DNA of 64,000 bases from Streptomyces sp. ISL-10 (GTDB taxonomy: Bacteria > Actinomycetota > Actinomycetes > Streptomycetales > Streptomycetaceae), in the NCBI RefSeq assembly GCF_018614575.1, contig NZ_JAGGOJ010000007.1, positions 310,001-374,000 on the forward strand, given 5' to 3'. Under the pieces are notes generated by a model. It was not told the DNA's origin, did no database searches, and saw only the letters and a program-made list of their open reading frames with translations. Below, piece after piece: positions 45,109-54,462 of the stretch. Position numbers and translations under genes: made by a program. Within the stretch, counting starts at the first letter, position 1. Every line of letters begins with the position of its first letter.

Positions 45109-46077
45109 TTACTTGCCGGCGTTGATCGTGGCCTCGGTCACGGCGCTGTTCTTGACGTCCCACTTCTCCAGGACCTTCGTGTACTCGCCGTTCTTGATGA
45201 TCGCGTTCAGGGCGTCCTTGAGCGCGTCGCGGAGCTGGGTGTTGTCCTTGTCGACGGCGATGCCGAACGGACCGGCCTCGGTCTGGCCGCCCGCGACCTC
45301 GAAGTCGTTGCCGCCGCCCGCGGTCTTCGCGATGTGCGCGGAGACGGGGTAGTCGTTGAGGTCGGCGACGGCGCCGCCGGACTTCACGCGCGTCTGGGCC
45401 TCGGCGTCGGTGTCGAACGCCTCGATGGTGAGCTTGCCCTTGCCGGCCTTCTCACACTTGGTGGCCTGCGCCTTGAAGGTGTCGTGGTAGGTCGTGCCGC
45501 GCTGGACGGCCACCTTCTTGCCGCACAGGTCGTCGAGCGACTGGATGTTCTCCGGGTTGCCCTTCTTCACCAGCAGGGAGACGCCGGAGTTGAAGTAGTC
45601 GACGAAGTCGACGCCCTCGCCGGTCTTCTTGCCCTTGTCGTCAAGGCCCTCCTGGCGGGCCTTCGTGTCGCTCATGGCGGACATGACGATGTCCTGGCGA
45701 CCCGTGTTGAGCGACGAGATCAGGCCATCGAAGGTGCCGCTCGTGAACTCGAACTTGACGCCGAGCTCCTTGCCCATGGCGGCGGCGATGTCGGGGTCGA
45801 TACCGACGATCTTGCCGCCCTCCTCGTACTCCATCGGGGCATACGCGGCGTCGGTGCCGACCTTGATGACACCGGAGTCCTGGTACTTCTTCGGCAGCTT
45901 GTCGAACAGCGGGGCGCTCGTGGACTTCGTGCCCTCGGTCTGCGCGGTGTCGGATCCGGAGTTCGTCTGGTCACCACAGGCGGTGAGCATCAGCGAGCCG
46001 GCGACCGCGATCGCACAGACCGGCGCGGCGATCCGGGACCTGGCGGCAGTCGTACGACGGGTGAAGCTTGCGGTCAT
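45109..46077 (-). CDS. Polar amino-acid ABC transporter, binding lipoprotein
   Basis: A 322-residue family 3 solute-binding protein. The signal sequence ends in the lipobox LTAC (Cys34), giving a lipid anchor. The mature fold shows VIKVGTDAAYAPMEYEEGG, GLISSLNTGRQDIVMSAMS and DLCGKKVAVQRGTTYHDTF; these bind the alpha-carboxyl and amino groups of amino acids. It is the first gene of the operon, 41 bp before the permease. Confidence 0.93.
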   Translation of the reverse strand: MTASFTRRTTAARSRIAAPVCAIAVAGSLMLTACGDQTNSGSDTAQTEGTKSTSAPLFDKLPKKYQDSGVIKVGTDAAYAPMEYEEGGKIVGIDPDIAAAMGKELGVKFEFTSGTFDGLISSLNTGRQDIVMSAMSDTKARQEGLDDKGKKTGEGVDFVDYFNSGVSLLVKKGNPENIQSLDDLCGKKVAVQRGTTYHDTFKAQATKCEKAGKGKLTIEAFDTDAEAQTRVKSGGAVADLNDYPVSAHIAKTAGGGNDFEVAGGQTEAGPFGIAVDKDNTQLRDALKDALNAIIKNGEYTKVLEKWDVKNSAVTEATINAGK

Positions 46078-46600
46078 GATCGGGGTCCTCCGGCATGAGT
46101 AAGAGGGGCGTTACGTGCAGCCGTGCACTCATCTTCGAGTGTCGCCAGCCGGTGTGTTTTCGGCATCTTGCCATTCGGACTGGCTCATTCAGGGGGACGC
46201 GCATGTCAAAATCGGATAACGGGTCACCCCCGAACCCCCGCGAGCCGGTCCATCATGGCCGCACCTTTCGCTGGATTGCCTTCTTCCGACCGGAAAATCT
46301 CCCGTCGTCTCGCGATCTAGACGGGTTCACGTCACCTGGCCGAGTTGTCCCGATTTACGGGTATGAAGCGCGTCACCGTGCCGATACCGACTCGTCCGAG
46401 GTGCGCTCTCTCGGGTAAGAAGGATCCTTACACCCCTCATCCGGGGCTCAGGGCGCGTTGTGCGGCGCGCCCGCGCGTACGTACCACTCCCTGCCGGGGC
46501 GGGCCAACCGCCTGGTGCAGGGGACGGACGCGGTGCCCGCCCACCCCTCCTCAACCAGGAGTGGCCACCCTCAACTGATGAAGACTTAAGGGGTCTACCA
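46078..46600. other. Divergent regulatory region, ABC importer / malic enzyme
   Basis: No convincing gene in 523 bp. An inverted repeat GTAAG-N7-CTTAC at 46415-46431, extended to GGTAAG and CTTACACC, with AAGGATCCTT in its centre, may be an operator. AAGGGG before 46601 is the malic-enzyme ribosome site. Confidence 0.5.
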
Positions 46601-47812
46601 ATGGCAGCGGAGATCGTCAATCCTCGCAGCGACAAGGCCAACACGGAGAGTGCCGACGAGCCCTTCGATCCGGCCTTCGCGCTGCACCGCGGCGGCAAGA
46701 TGGCCGTCCAGGCCACCGTGCCCGTGCGGAACAAGGACGACCTGTCCCTCGCGTACACACCTGGTGTCGCCAAGGTGTGCACGGCTATCGCCGAGCAGCC
46801 CGAGCTCGTCTACGACTACACCTGGAAGTCACAGGTCGTCGCCGTCGTGACGGACGGGACCGCGGTGCTCGGCCTCGGCGACATCGGCCCGGAGGCATCC
46901 CTCCCGGTCATGGAGGGCAAAGCGATCCTCTTCAAGCAGTTCGGCGGGGTGGACGCGGTTCCGATCGCGCTCGCCACCACGGACGCGGACGAGATCGTCG
47001 AGACCGTCGTGCGCCTCGCGCCGTCCTTCGGCGGAGTGAACCTCGAGGACATCTCCGCGCCGCGGTGCTTCGAGATCGAGCGCAAGCTCCAGGAGCGCCT
47101 CGACATCCCCGTCTTCCACGACGACCAGCACGGCACCGCCGTGGTCACCCTCGCGGCCCTGCGCAACGCGGCCAAGCTGACCGGACGCGGTCTCGGTGAC
47201 CTGCGCGGTGTCATCTCCGGCGCGGGCGCGGCCGGTGTGGCCATCGCGAAGTTCCTGCTGGAGGCCGGTCTCGGTGACGTGGCGGTCGCCGACCGCAAGG
47301 GCATCGTCAGCCGTGACCGCGAGGACCTGACCCCGGTCAAGCGCGAGCTCGCCGAGATCACCAACCGCGCGGGCCTGTCGGGCTCCCTCGAGACCGCGCT
47401 CGCCGGTGCGGACGTCTTCATCGGCGTCTCCGGCGGCACGGTGCCCGAGGAAGCGGTCGCGTCGATGGCACCGGGCGCGTTCGTCTTCGCCATGGCCAAC
47501 CCCAACCCCGAGGTCCACCCCGACGTCGCGCACAAGTACGCGGCGGTCGTGGCGACGGGCCGTTCGGACTACCCGAACCAGATCAACAACGTCCTCGCCT
47601 TCCCGGGCATCTTCGCGGGCGCGCTCCAGGTGCGGGCCTCCCGTATCACCGAAGGCATGAAGATCGCGGCGGCGAACGCGCTGGCCGACGTCGTCGGTGA
47701 CGCGCTGTCGGCCGACTACGTGATCCCGTCCCCGTTCGACGAGCGGGTCGCCCCCGCGGTCACCGCGGCCGTCGCGGCGGCGGCGCGGGCCGAGGGCGTG
47801 GCCCGGCGCTGA
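46601..47812 (+). CDS. Malic enzyme (malate dehydrogenase, decarboxylating)
   Basis: A 403-residue short-form malic enzyme converting malate to pyruvate and CO2 with NAD(P)H formation. Motifs include LAYTPGVAKVC near residue 50, the metal/catalytic segment FHDDQHGTAVVTLAALRNA near 165 and the nucleotide fold VISGAGAAGVAIAKFL near 203. No C-terminal phosphotransacetylase domain is attached. The cofactor preference is uncertain, though I recall the S. coelicolor orthologue as NADP-dependent. The start is ATG 46601, after AAGGGG. Confidence 0.92.
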   Translation: MAAEIVNPRSDKANTESADEPFDPAFALHRGGKMAVQATVPVRNKDDLSLAYTPGVAKVCTAIAEQPELVYDYTWKSQVVAVVTDGTAVLGLGDIGPEASLPVMEGKAILFKQFGGVDAVPIALATTDADEIVETVVRLAPSFGGVNLEDISAPRCFEIERKLQERLDIPVFHDDQHGTAVVTLAALRNAAKLTGRGLGDLRGVISGAGAAGVAIAKFLLEAGLGDVAVADRKGIVSRDREDLTPVKRELAEITNRAGLSGSLETALAGADVFIGVSGGTVPEEAVASMAPGAFVFAMANPNPEVHPDVAHKYAAVVATGRSDYPNQINNVLAFPGIFAGALQVRASRITEGMKIAAANALADVVGDALSADYVIPSPFDERVAPAVTAAVAAAARAEGVARR

Positions 47813-47900
47813 CGCGCCTTTGCGTCCTGCGCGGTGGAAGCGGGCCGTGTCGTACTCCGTGCGGGGGTGCGGCACGGCCTGTTCCGGTTCACCGGATTCC

Positions 47901-47927
47901 GGATTCACCGGATTCACCGGATTCATG
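47901..47927. repeat. 9-bp tandem repeat
   Basis: GGATTCACC, GGATTCACC and GGATTCATG follow one another, with a partial copy before them, in the malic-enzyme / oxidoreductase spacer. Confidence 0.7.
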
Positions 47928-48031
47928 GGGCCGTACGGTTGTTCTGGGACAGCCGAGGCGCGGCGGATCGGGACGCGCGTCACACCGGTGCCCGGTTCCG
48001 CCACGCACTCGGCCGTCCTAGTCTCAAGGTC

Positions 48032-48997
48032 ATGTTCGCCGCCTACGCCGCCCGCATCGACCGCGACCAGCCGCTGAACGGACTCGAACTGGGCGAGCGA
48101 CCCGCCCCCGAGGCCCGTCCCGGCTGGACGACCGTGAACGTCAGGGCCGCCTCCCTCAACCACCACGACCTGTGGTCGCTGCGCGGGGTCGGCCTCGGCG
48201 AGGACAAGCTGCCGATGATCCTCGGCTGCGACGCCGCCGGCGTCGACGAGGACGGGAACGAGGTGGTCCTCCACTCCGTCATCGGCCAGAGCGGTCATGG
48301 CGTCGGACCCGACGAGCCCCGCTCCATCCTCACCGAGCGCTACCAGGGCACCTTCGCCGAGCAGGTCACCGTCCCCTCCTGGAACGTGCTGCCGAAGCCG
48401 AAGGAGCTCACCTTCGAGCAGGCCGCCTGCCTGCCGACCGCCTGGCTGACGGCGTACCGGATGCTGTTCACCAACGCGGGTGTCCGCCCGGGCGACTCCG
48501 TCCTCGTGCAGGGCGCGGGCGGCGGCGTCGCCACCGCCGCGATCGTGCTCGGCAAGGCGGCCGGCCTGCGGGTGTACGCCACAAGCCGGGACGAGGCCAA
48601 GCGCAAGCGGGCGGTCGACCTCGGCGCCGAGGAGGCGTACGAGCCCGGCGCGCGGCTGCCCCGGCGCGTGGACGCCGTCATCGAGACCGTCGGCGCCGCC
48701 ACCTGGTCCCACTCGGTCAAGTCGCTCCGGCCCGGCGGCACGCTGGTGATCTCCGGTGCGACGAGCGGCGACCGGCCCTCGCACGCCGAGCTGACCCGGA
48801 TCTTCTTCCTGGAACTGAAGGTCGTGGGCTCGACGATGGGCTCCAAGGACGAGCTTGAGGACCTGCTGTCGTTCTGCGCGGCGACCGGCGTCCGGCCGGT
48901 GATCGACCAGGTGCTGCCGCTGGACCGGGCCAGGGAGGGCTTCGAGAAGCTGGCTTCCGGCGACCTGTTCGGGAAGATCGTCCTGACACCTCGCTGA
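48032..48997 (+). CDS. Zinc-type alcohol dehydrogenase / quinone oxidoreductase family
   Basis: A 321-residue MDR-superfamily oxidoreductase. The GroES-like domain has SLNHHDLWSLRG and ILGCDAAGVV-type residues; the Rossmann domain has VLVQGAGGGVATAAIVLGK near residue 155. TSRDEAKRKRA follows the phosphate-binding region, favouring NADP(H). The structural zinc cysteines are missing. TAGTCT at 48019-48024 ends 7 nt before the ATG, so the mRNA is probably leaderless. Confidence 0.87.
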   Translation: MFAAYAARIDRDQPLNGLELGERPAPEARPGWTTVNVRAASLNHHDLWSLRGVGLGEDKLPMILGCDAAGVDEDGNEVVLHSVIGQSGHGVGPDEPRSILTERYQGTFAEQVTVPSWNVLPKPKELTFEQAACLPTAWLTAYRMLFTNAGVRPGDSVLVQGAGGGVATAAIVLGKAAGLRVYATSRDEAKRKRAVDLGAEEAYEPGARLPRRVDAVIETVGAATWSHSVKSLRPGGTLVISGATSGDRPSHAELTRIFFLELKVVGSTMGSKDELEDLLSFCAATGVRPVIDQVLPLDRAREGFEKLASGDLFGKIVLTPR

Positions 48998-49069
48998 CGC
49001 CCCCTTGATGGACCGTCAGTTCTGCTGATGGGATCTCCGGCACTGCCGACCGACCGTGCCGGAGGTCCC

Positions 49070-50510
49070 ATGCGCCAGCGTCTGCTCGCCGCCCTCGTCT
49101 GCGTCGCCGTCCTGTCCACGTCAGCCGCCCATGCGCGGAGCGCCGACGACCGGGACGCAGCCCCGGACATACCCCGGCTCACGGACGACCGGGACGCAGC
49201 CCCGGACATACCCCGGCTCACGGACGACCGGGGCCGTGTCCTCACCCTGCGCGGCTGGAACGTCGAGGACAAGACCCATCGCGGCGAGGACGCCCTGTCC
49301 GCGATCACCGAGCGCCACTTCCGCGATCTGCGCGCCCAGGGCTTCGGCTTCGCCAGGCTGCTGGTCTTCTGGGACGACCTGGAGCCCGAGCGGGGCCACT
49401 ACAGCGAGGCATACCTCCGCAAGATCGAACGCGTCCTGGGCTGGGCGCACAAGCACCGGATCCAGGTCCTGATCGACGCCCACCAGGACGTCTTCGGGCC
49501 CGCCTTCGGGCACCGCGGCATCCCTCGGTGGGCCACGAGGACCGACGGGCTGCCGTTCACCCCGCACCCCGACGACTGGTTCGCCGAGTATTTCGAGCCC
49601 GCCGTGCAGCGCGCGTTCACCCACCTCTACGAGGACCCGGACCTGCGGCGCGCACAGGCGGACATGTGGCGGGTGCTGGCCGGACGCTTCGAGGACCATC
49701 CGGCCGTGATCGGTTACGACCTGATCAACGAGCCCATGGGCGAGATCGCGCCGGGCGAGGACCTGCCGGCGGCGGCCCGGCGCATCGAGCGCGAGCAGCT
49801 CACCCCGATGTACAACCGCCTGGCGGACGCGGTCCGTTCCGCCGACGACGACAACTGGATCTTCTTCGAACCGACCCCGATCGTCGGGGAGGGCGTCCCC
49901 ACCGGCCTGGGCCGGATCGAGGACCCGAAGGCCGTCTACGCCCCCCCACTTCTACAACACCGCGATGGAGGCAGGCGCCGACTACGACCCCTCTCAGGGC
50001 TGGATCGAGGCGTACGAGTCGGCCGTCACCGTCTACCCGCGGCAGTACCGGGTCCCGGTGGTGGTGGGGGAGTGGGGGCCGCTCAACAACTCCCTTCCGC
50101 ACATGGGCCGTTTCTACCGCGACGCACTGGCGTCCCTGAACCGCTACGGCTCCGGCTGGGCGGGCTACGTCTGGTGCTACGGCGGCGGGTACTGCGCCGT
50201 CGACGACGAAGGGTGCTTCCGTACGAACAAGGAGCAGACCGCCGCCCCGTACGCCCCCGCCGTCGCCGGCGGGATCAGCGCGGAGACCTTCGAACCGGAC
50301 AGTGCGACCTACCTGCTGGCGTACCGGGCCCACGGCGGCCCCACCGAGATCTCCGTGCCGCCCCGGCCGGGCGGCTGGCGCATCGACGTGACCGGACCCG
50401 CCCGGACCGCCACGCCGTTGCTGCCCGCGGACCGCGCGACGACCGCACGCGTGTACGCGCGGCCCGGCGCACAGGTCACCGTCCGGGTCACCGCGCGCAC
50501 ACCACGATGA
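49070..50510 (+). pseudogene. Secreted GH5 endoglycosylceramidase-like glycosidase, frameshifted
   Basis: The frame starts at ATG 49070 behind GGAGG with a signal peptide (MRQRLLAALVCVAVLSTSAA). It continues through a GH5 barrel (TLRGWNVEDKTHRGEDALS; DAHQDVFGP; acid/base Glu in YDLINEPMG) to VYAP near 49940. There a run of seven C (49941-49947) shifts the frame. In the +1 frame the enzyme resumes and reaches the nucleophile Glu in VVVGEWGPLNN and a C-terminal beta domain ending at 50510. One C fewer would restore a protein of about 480 residues. It is either a real frameshift or a homopolymer sequencing error. Confidence 0.82.
49145..49222 (+). repeat. Perfect 39-bp tandem duplication in the GH5 gene
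   Basis: Two identical 39-bp units (49145-49183 and 49184-49222) each encode DDRDAAPDIPRLT just after the signal peptide. The duplication keeps the frame. Confidence 0.95.
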
Positions 50511-50580
50511 ACTCCCCGCACCACGTGCGTGCGCCGGGCGGCGGTTGCGCAACAGTGGTGCGGGGCACGAGCCTTGACAC

Positions 50581-50598
50581 TCACGTGATCGCACGTGA
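50581..50598. promoter_or_regulatory. Perfect dyad before the 918-residue membrane receptor gene
   Basis: TCACGTG-ATCG-CACGTGA, with 7-bp perfect arms, directly follows a TTGACA hexamer (50574-50579) and ends 14 bp before the start codon. This is an ideal operator position. Confidence 0.55.
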
Positions 50599-50612
50599 AG
50601 GGGGAGGAGATC

Positions 50613-53369
50613 ATGGCAACGGGGGATCAGCAGAGTCGGATTCCGGCCTATCCGGGCGTCGAACGGTTCGTGGACGCCTTCGACAAACTCGTGGTGGAGC
50701 CGCGCCGCAGCCGCAGCCGCGTGCCGGTGGTGCTGCTGAGCGAGCCGGGCGACGGGCGGGCGGGGCGCCGGATCGTCACCGGCCTGCGCTCCCGGCTGCG
50801 GGGGCGCGAGGGCAGGCTGGCCCCGCACGCCTGCCTGGACGAGTCCACCGCGGACCCGGCCGCGCCGCCACTGGAACTGTTCGAGCAGATCACCTTCCAG
50901 CTGGACGCGACCATGCCGCCGGGCACGGGACGGCTGGGCCTGCCGTCCTACCGGCTGCTGCGCGCCGTCGTCACCGCGCCCGCCGTCGGCGGCCTGATGG
51001 AGCGCCGCCCCGGGGAGCTGCGCGACCACTGCTACGCCGAGCACCGGCAGGTGTCGGCGCTCGCCCGAGGGCTGTGGTGGCTGGGCGGCCGGGACCAGGC
51101 CAACGGCGGCACCCTGCTCGAACTGCTGTGGAACTTCATCGCAGGACCGCTCTTCCAGCGGCTGCCGCGCGCCCTGTACGGCAGACGGGCCGGCCGCCGG
51201 ATGCTGGGCAGGAGCCGCTCCGGAGGCCGCCGCTGGTACGCGGAGTGGGTGCGCCAACAACAGGGCACGCCGCCCTCCGACTTCTTCCGGTCGGCCCTCG
51301 ACCTGGTCGGCGGCGGGCCGGACGGCGATCCCGAGCAGCTCGACCGGATCCTGGTGCACGCCTTGCTCGCCGACCTGGAGGCCGCCGCCCGCAAACGGCT
51401 GTTCAACCCCTGGCGGCGCCGGCGCGTCAGCCGCTTCGTGCTGCTGGTGGAGGAGGCGGGTCCGGCCGAGTCGCGTGTCCAGCGCTTCCTGCGGGAACTG
51501 CGCTCCGCCATGGAGGACCTGCGCTGCACCTCCGTCGTCGCGGTGGCGGCCGGTGTGCGCACGCTGGCCAGCCGGATCCCCGACATCGAGGTCCCGGGCC
51601 TGTCCGCCGCCGGAGCCGACCTGGCCAACATCGCCCAGCGGGGCACTCCGCCGGGGCGGCCGTCCGGAATGGTCGTGCCGGTCTCCGACGGACCCGCCGA
51701 CGACCAGGCCGCGACGTACTGGCTGGGCCGCTGGCCCACGCTCGCTCCGCCCGCGACACACTGGGGGCCCGGCGCCGAAGTGGCCATGTCGGCCACCGTG
51801 GGCGTGCTCGCCATCGCGGTCACCGCGGCGCTCGTGGCGGGCGTGCCGTTCACCCGGGTCGGCCCCGACCCGTGCCTCGGCTCCACCTTCCTCGGCACCG
51901 ACGGGCAGTGTGTCGGCGTCGCGGAAGGAGCGGCGTCGTTCGGCACGGGCGACAGCGAGCGCGCCGTACGGGATGTGCTGCAGCGCATCGAGCGGCAGAA
52001 CAAGGAAGTGGAGAAGGAGCTTTCGGGCCGGGACGACGACGACCCGCGACCGGACGCCCGCACCGTCGTCTACTTCGGCCCGCTCAGCGGCGGCAAGGAC
52101 GCCGAGGACGCGGTCCGCGGCGGCACCCTCGCCGAACTGCGCGGCCTGGCCCTCGCCCAGGCGTATGCGAACGGACAGGCCCTGCGCTCCGGAGAGCGGG
52201 TCCCGCTGCGCGTCCTCGCCGCGAACGCCGGCGACCGCTTCAAGGACGCCCCGGCTGTGGCCCACCGGATCGTCGAACTGGCCGGGAAGGACCACACGAT
52301 CGTCGGAGTGATCGGCTTCGGACAGAGCCGGCGCCGTACTTACGAGGCGATGCGCATCTTCGACGAGGCCGGCCTGCCGATGGTCGGCACCTCGGGCACG
52401 GCCGACGAACTGCTGCGCCAGGGCGGGCACTACTACCAGACCGCGCCGACCGACACCCGCGCCGGGCAGGTGATGGCGGCGTTCGCCGAGCACGCACCCA
52501 TGGTGGACGACAAGCCCGCAGTGCGCGTGCGGCTCATCGCCGATCCTTCCGACGCGTACAGCGCGAGCCTCGCGACGGCCTTCCGGGCGGCGTACGGCGA
52601 GAAGCGGACCGAGTCGCTGCTGTACACGCCGACGGACGCACCCGAGCCCTCACCGCTGCCCGGGTCCCCGGCCGGCACCCCGGTCTCGGCGGTGGAGGAC
52701 CTGGCGCGCGAGGTGTGCCGGGCGGTGGCCGAGGAGCCGCGCACGGCGGTGGTCTGGGCGGGTCGGGGGAGCCACTTCCAGCTGTTCCTGGGCGAGTTGA
52801 CCCGTGACGCCCGGGACTGTCCCGAGGTGAGCGTGCTCGGCGGTGACGACGTCACCAACGCCCTGACGGAGGAGCGGCGGCCCTGGGAGGTCTTCTCGGG
52901 ACTGAGCCTGTACTACGTCTCGCACGGCCGCGCCCCGGCGCTCGCCGAGGTCAGCGGCGAGGCGGCGGCCTTCCTCGCGGCGTACGACCGCACGTACGAG
53001 AAGGACCACGGCACCCGGACGGGCGCGATGCGGCAGGACGCCCATGTGGCGCTCGCCTGGGACGCGATGCGCTATCTCGCGGAGGGCGTCGACCAGGCGT
53101 GGCGGGGCACCGGCGGCCACGACGAGCGCCTCGACCGCAGGCTGCTGCAGGCCGTGCTCTACCAGGGGCTCGGCGGCGGAGGGTTCGACGGCGCCACCGG
53201 ACGGATCGACGCGCACGGGGCGGCGGGCGGCGGCCGGGTCACCGAGAACAAGTTGATAGCGGTCGAGCGCGGCGGCCCGCCGGGAGCGCAGACGGTGCTG
53301 CTGTGCGGGATGATCGCGCGCGACGACGTGCGCCGGGTCTGGGGGCCGCAGGAGCACACCTGCCCGTGA
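50613..53369 (+). CDS. Membrane protein fusing a cytoplasmic NTPase-like region to an extracellular type I periplasmic-binding domain
   Basis: A 918-residue protein. Residues 1-385 are cytoplasmic-like, with a degenerate P-loop (VVLLSEPGDGRAGRRIV near 40) lacking the Walker lysine, and a possible Walker B, RFVLLVEEAG, near 270. One transmembrane helix lies at about 392-412 (VAMSATVGVLAIAVTAALVA). Beyond a linker, residues of about 480-910 form a type I periplasmic-binding fold of the branched-chain amino-acid receptor kind (VVYFGPLSGGKDAED; VIGFGQSRRR; MVGTSGTADELL; VLGGDDVTNALT). No kinase or permease domain is present. ATG 50613 follows GGGGGAGGAG. It is probably a ligand-sensing receptor; the role is unknown. 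Confidence 0.83.
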   Translation: MATGDQQSRIPAYPGVERFVDAFDKLVVEPRRSRSRVPVVLLSEPGDGRAGRRIVTGLRSRLRGREGRLAPHACLDESTADPAAPPLELFEQITFQLDATMPPGTGRLGLPSYRLLRAVVTAPAVGGLMERRPGELRDHCYAEHRQVSALARGLWWLGGRDQANGGTLLELLWNFIAGPLFQRLPRALYGRRAGRRMLGRSRSGGRRWYAEWVRQQQGTPPSDFFRSALDLVGGGPDGDPEQLDRILVHALLADLEAAARKRLFNPWRRRRVSRFVLLVEEAGPAESRVQRFLRELRSAMEDLRCTSVVAVAAGVRTLASRIPDIEVPGLSAAGADLANIAQRGTPPGRPSGMVVPVSDGPADDQAATYWLGRWPTLAPPATHWGPGAEVAMSATVGVLAIAVTAALVAGVPFTRVGPDPCLGSTFLGTDGQCVGVAEGAASFGTGDSERAVRDVLQRIERQNKEVEKELSGRDDDDPRPDARTVVYFGPLSGGKDAEDAVRGGTLAELRGLALAQAYANGQALRSGERVPLRVLAANAGDRFKDAPAVAHRIVELAGKDHTIVGVIGFGQSRRRTYEAMRIFDEAGLPMVGTSGTADELLRQGGHYYQTAPTDTRAGQVMAAFAEHAPMVDDKPAVRVRLIADPSDAYSASLATAFRAAYGEKRTESLLYTPTDAPEPSPLPGSPAGTPVSAVEDLAREVCRAVAEEPRTAVVWAGRGSHFQLFLGELTRDARDCPEVSVLGGDDVTNALTEERRPWEVFSGLSLYYVSHGRAPALAEVSGEAAAFLAAYDRTYEKDHGTRTGAMRQDAHVALAWDAMRYLAEGVDQAWRGTGGHDERLDRRLLQAVLYQGLGGGGFDGATGRIDAHGAAGGGRVTENKLIAVERGGPPGAQTVLLCGMIARDDVRRVWGPQEHTCP

Positions 53370-53423
53370 CCGTGCGGGGGTCCGGGGCCGGATCGGGGTC
53401 CCGGCCCCCTGCCCCGGACCGTT

Positions 53424-54461
53424 CTACGCCTTGTGGTCCTTGCGCTCCTCGTGCTCCTTGGGGGCACGCAGCAGCGCGCCGATGTGCGCGGCCGCGGTCG
53501 ACAGATGCCGGCGGGCCTCGCCGAGCTGCTCCCGCGTCACGCCGTGGTCGCGTGCCGCGTCCCGTACGTCGTCCCGGAAGCGGTCCAGCAGCCTTTCCAG
53601 ATCGCGCGCCGGATCGGCCGAATCCCCGGCGTCCACCGTGTCTTTCGCCCAGTCGGGGTCGGCGTCGGCCGGGTCCGGCTGCACATACGGCGGCCAGGCC
53701 GTGCCCCGCGCCAGACCGCCGAGCCGGCCCGCCAGCTCCGAAAGGCCCTCGCGCACCCCGGTGGGCCAGTCGCTGCGCGCGAAGTGGTCCTGGACCTGGT
53801 CCTGCACCTGCTTGGCGATGCGCTGCATCTCGGCGCGGGCGGTCTCTTGCGCCTCCTGCGCCTGCCGGCGCGCCTGCTTGGCGTCCTCGCGCGCCCGGCG
53901 CGACTCGTCCTTCGCGCGCTGAGCCTGCTCCTTCCACTCCTGCTTGGCGCGGCGCAGCTCCTCCTTCGCCGCCCGCCAGGACTCCTTGTCCGTGAAGTCG
54001 CCGAAATCGCCGAAGTCCTTGAAGTCGCCGGGAACCTTGGCGCCCTGCGCGCCCCTGGCGCCGGACGACTGCCTGCGGGTCTCGCTCGCAGCGGCACGCA
54101 TCTCGCTGCGCAGCTTGCCCGCGGCACCGCGCACGTCGTCGCGGATCTCCGCGGCGAGTTCGGAGACGGACTCGCGGATCTCCAGTTCCAGATCGGCCAG
54201 TTCACCGCTGCGCCCGGCGAGTTCGGCACGGCCGGCGTCGGTGATCGAGTACACCTTGCGACCGCCCTCGGTGGCGTGCGTGACCAGGCCCTCGGCCTCC
54301 AGTTTGGCCAGCCGCGGGTAGACGGTGCCCGCGCTCGGCGCGTACAGGCCGTGGAAGCGCTCCTCCAGGAGGCGGATGACCTCGTAGCCGTGGCGCGGAG
54401 CCTCGTCCAGCAGCTTCAACAGGTAGAGCCGCAGGCGGCCATGGGCGAATACAGGCGGCAT
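53424..54461 (-). CDS. PadR-family regulator with a long coiled-coil tail
   Basis: A 345-residue protein. The PadR winged helix covers about residues 8-85 (LRLYLLKLLDEAPRHGYEVI; SAGTVYPRLAKLEAEGLV). A very long charged helical region follows (about 165-240, ESWRAAKEELRRAKQEW), after a short FGDF repeat (KDFGDFGDFTDKE). Ordinary PadR proteins are 110-180 residues, so this tail is unusual but recurs in Streptomyces. It starts one base after the DUF4097 stop (TGA-C-ATG), hence an operon with it, and probably autoregulates through the repeat at 55358-55390. Confidence 0.88.
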   Translation of the reverse strand: MPPVFAHGRLRLYLLKLLDEAPRHGYEVIRLLEERFHGLYAPSAGTVYPRLAKLEAEGLVTHATEGGRKVYSITDAGRAELAGRSGELADLELEIRESVSELAAEIRDDVRGAAGKLRSEMRAAASETRRQSSGARGAQGAKVPGDFKDFGDFGDFTDKESWRAAKEELRRAKQEWKEQAQRAKDESRRAREDAKQARRQAQEAQETARAEMQRIAKQVQDQVQDHFARSDWPTGVREGLSELAGRLGGLARGTAWPPYVQPDPADADPDWAKDTVDAGDSADPARDLERLLDRFRDDVRDAARDHGVTREQLGEARRHLSTAAAHIGALLRAPKEHEERKDHKA

Positions 54462-54462
54462 G

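Noticed and set aside
49028..52807. 1259-codon open frame on the plus strand
   Set aside because: It is the GH5 gene followed by a shadow of the membrane receptor in another frame after the C7 shift; residues past about 300 are Arg/Gly/Pro-rich nonsense.
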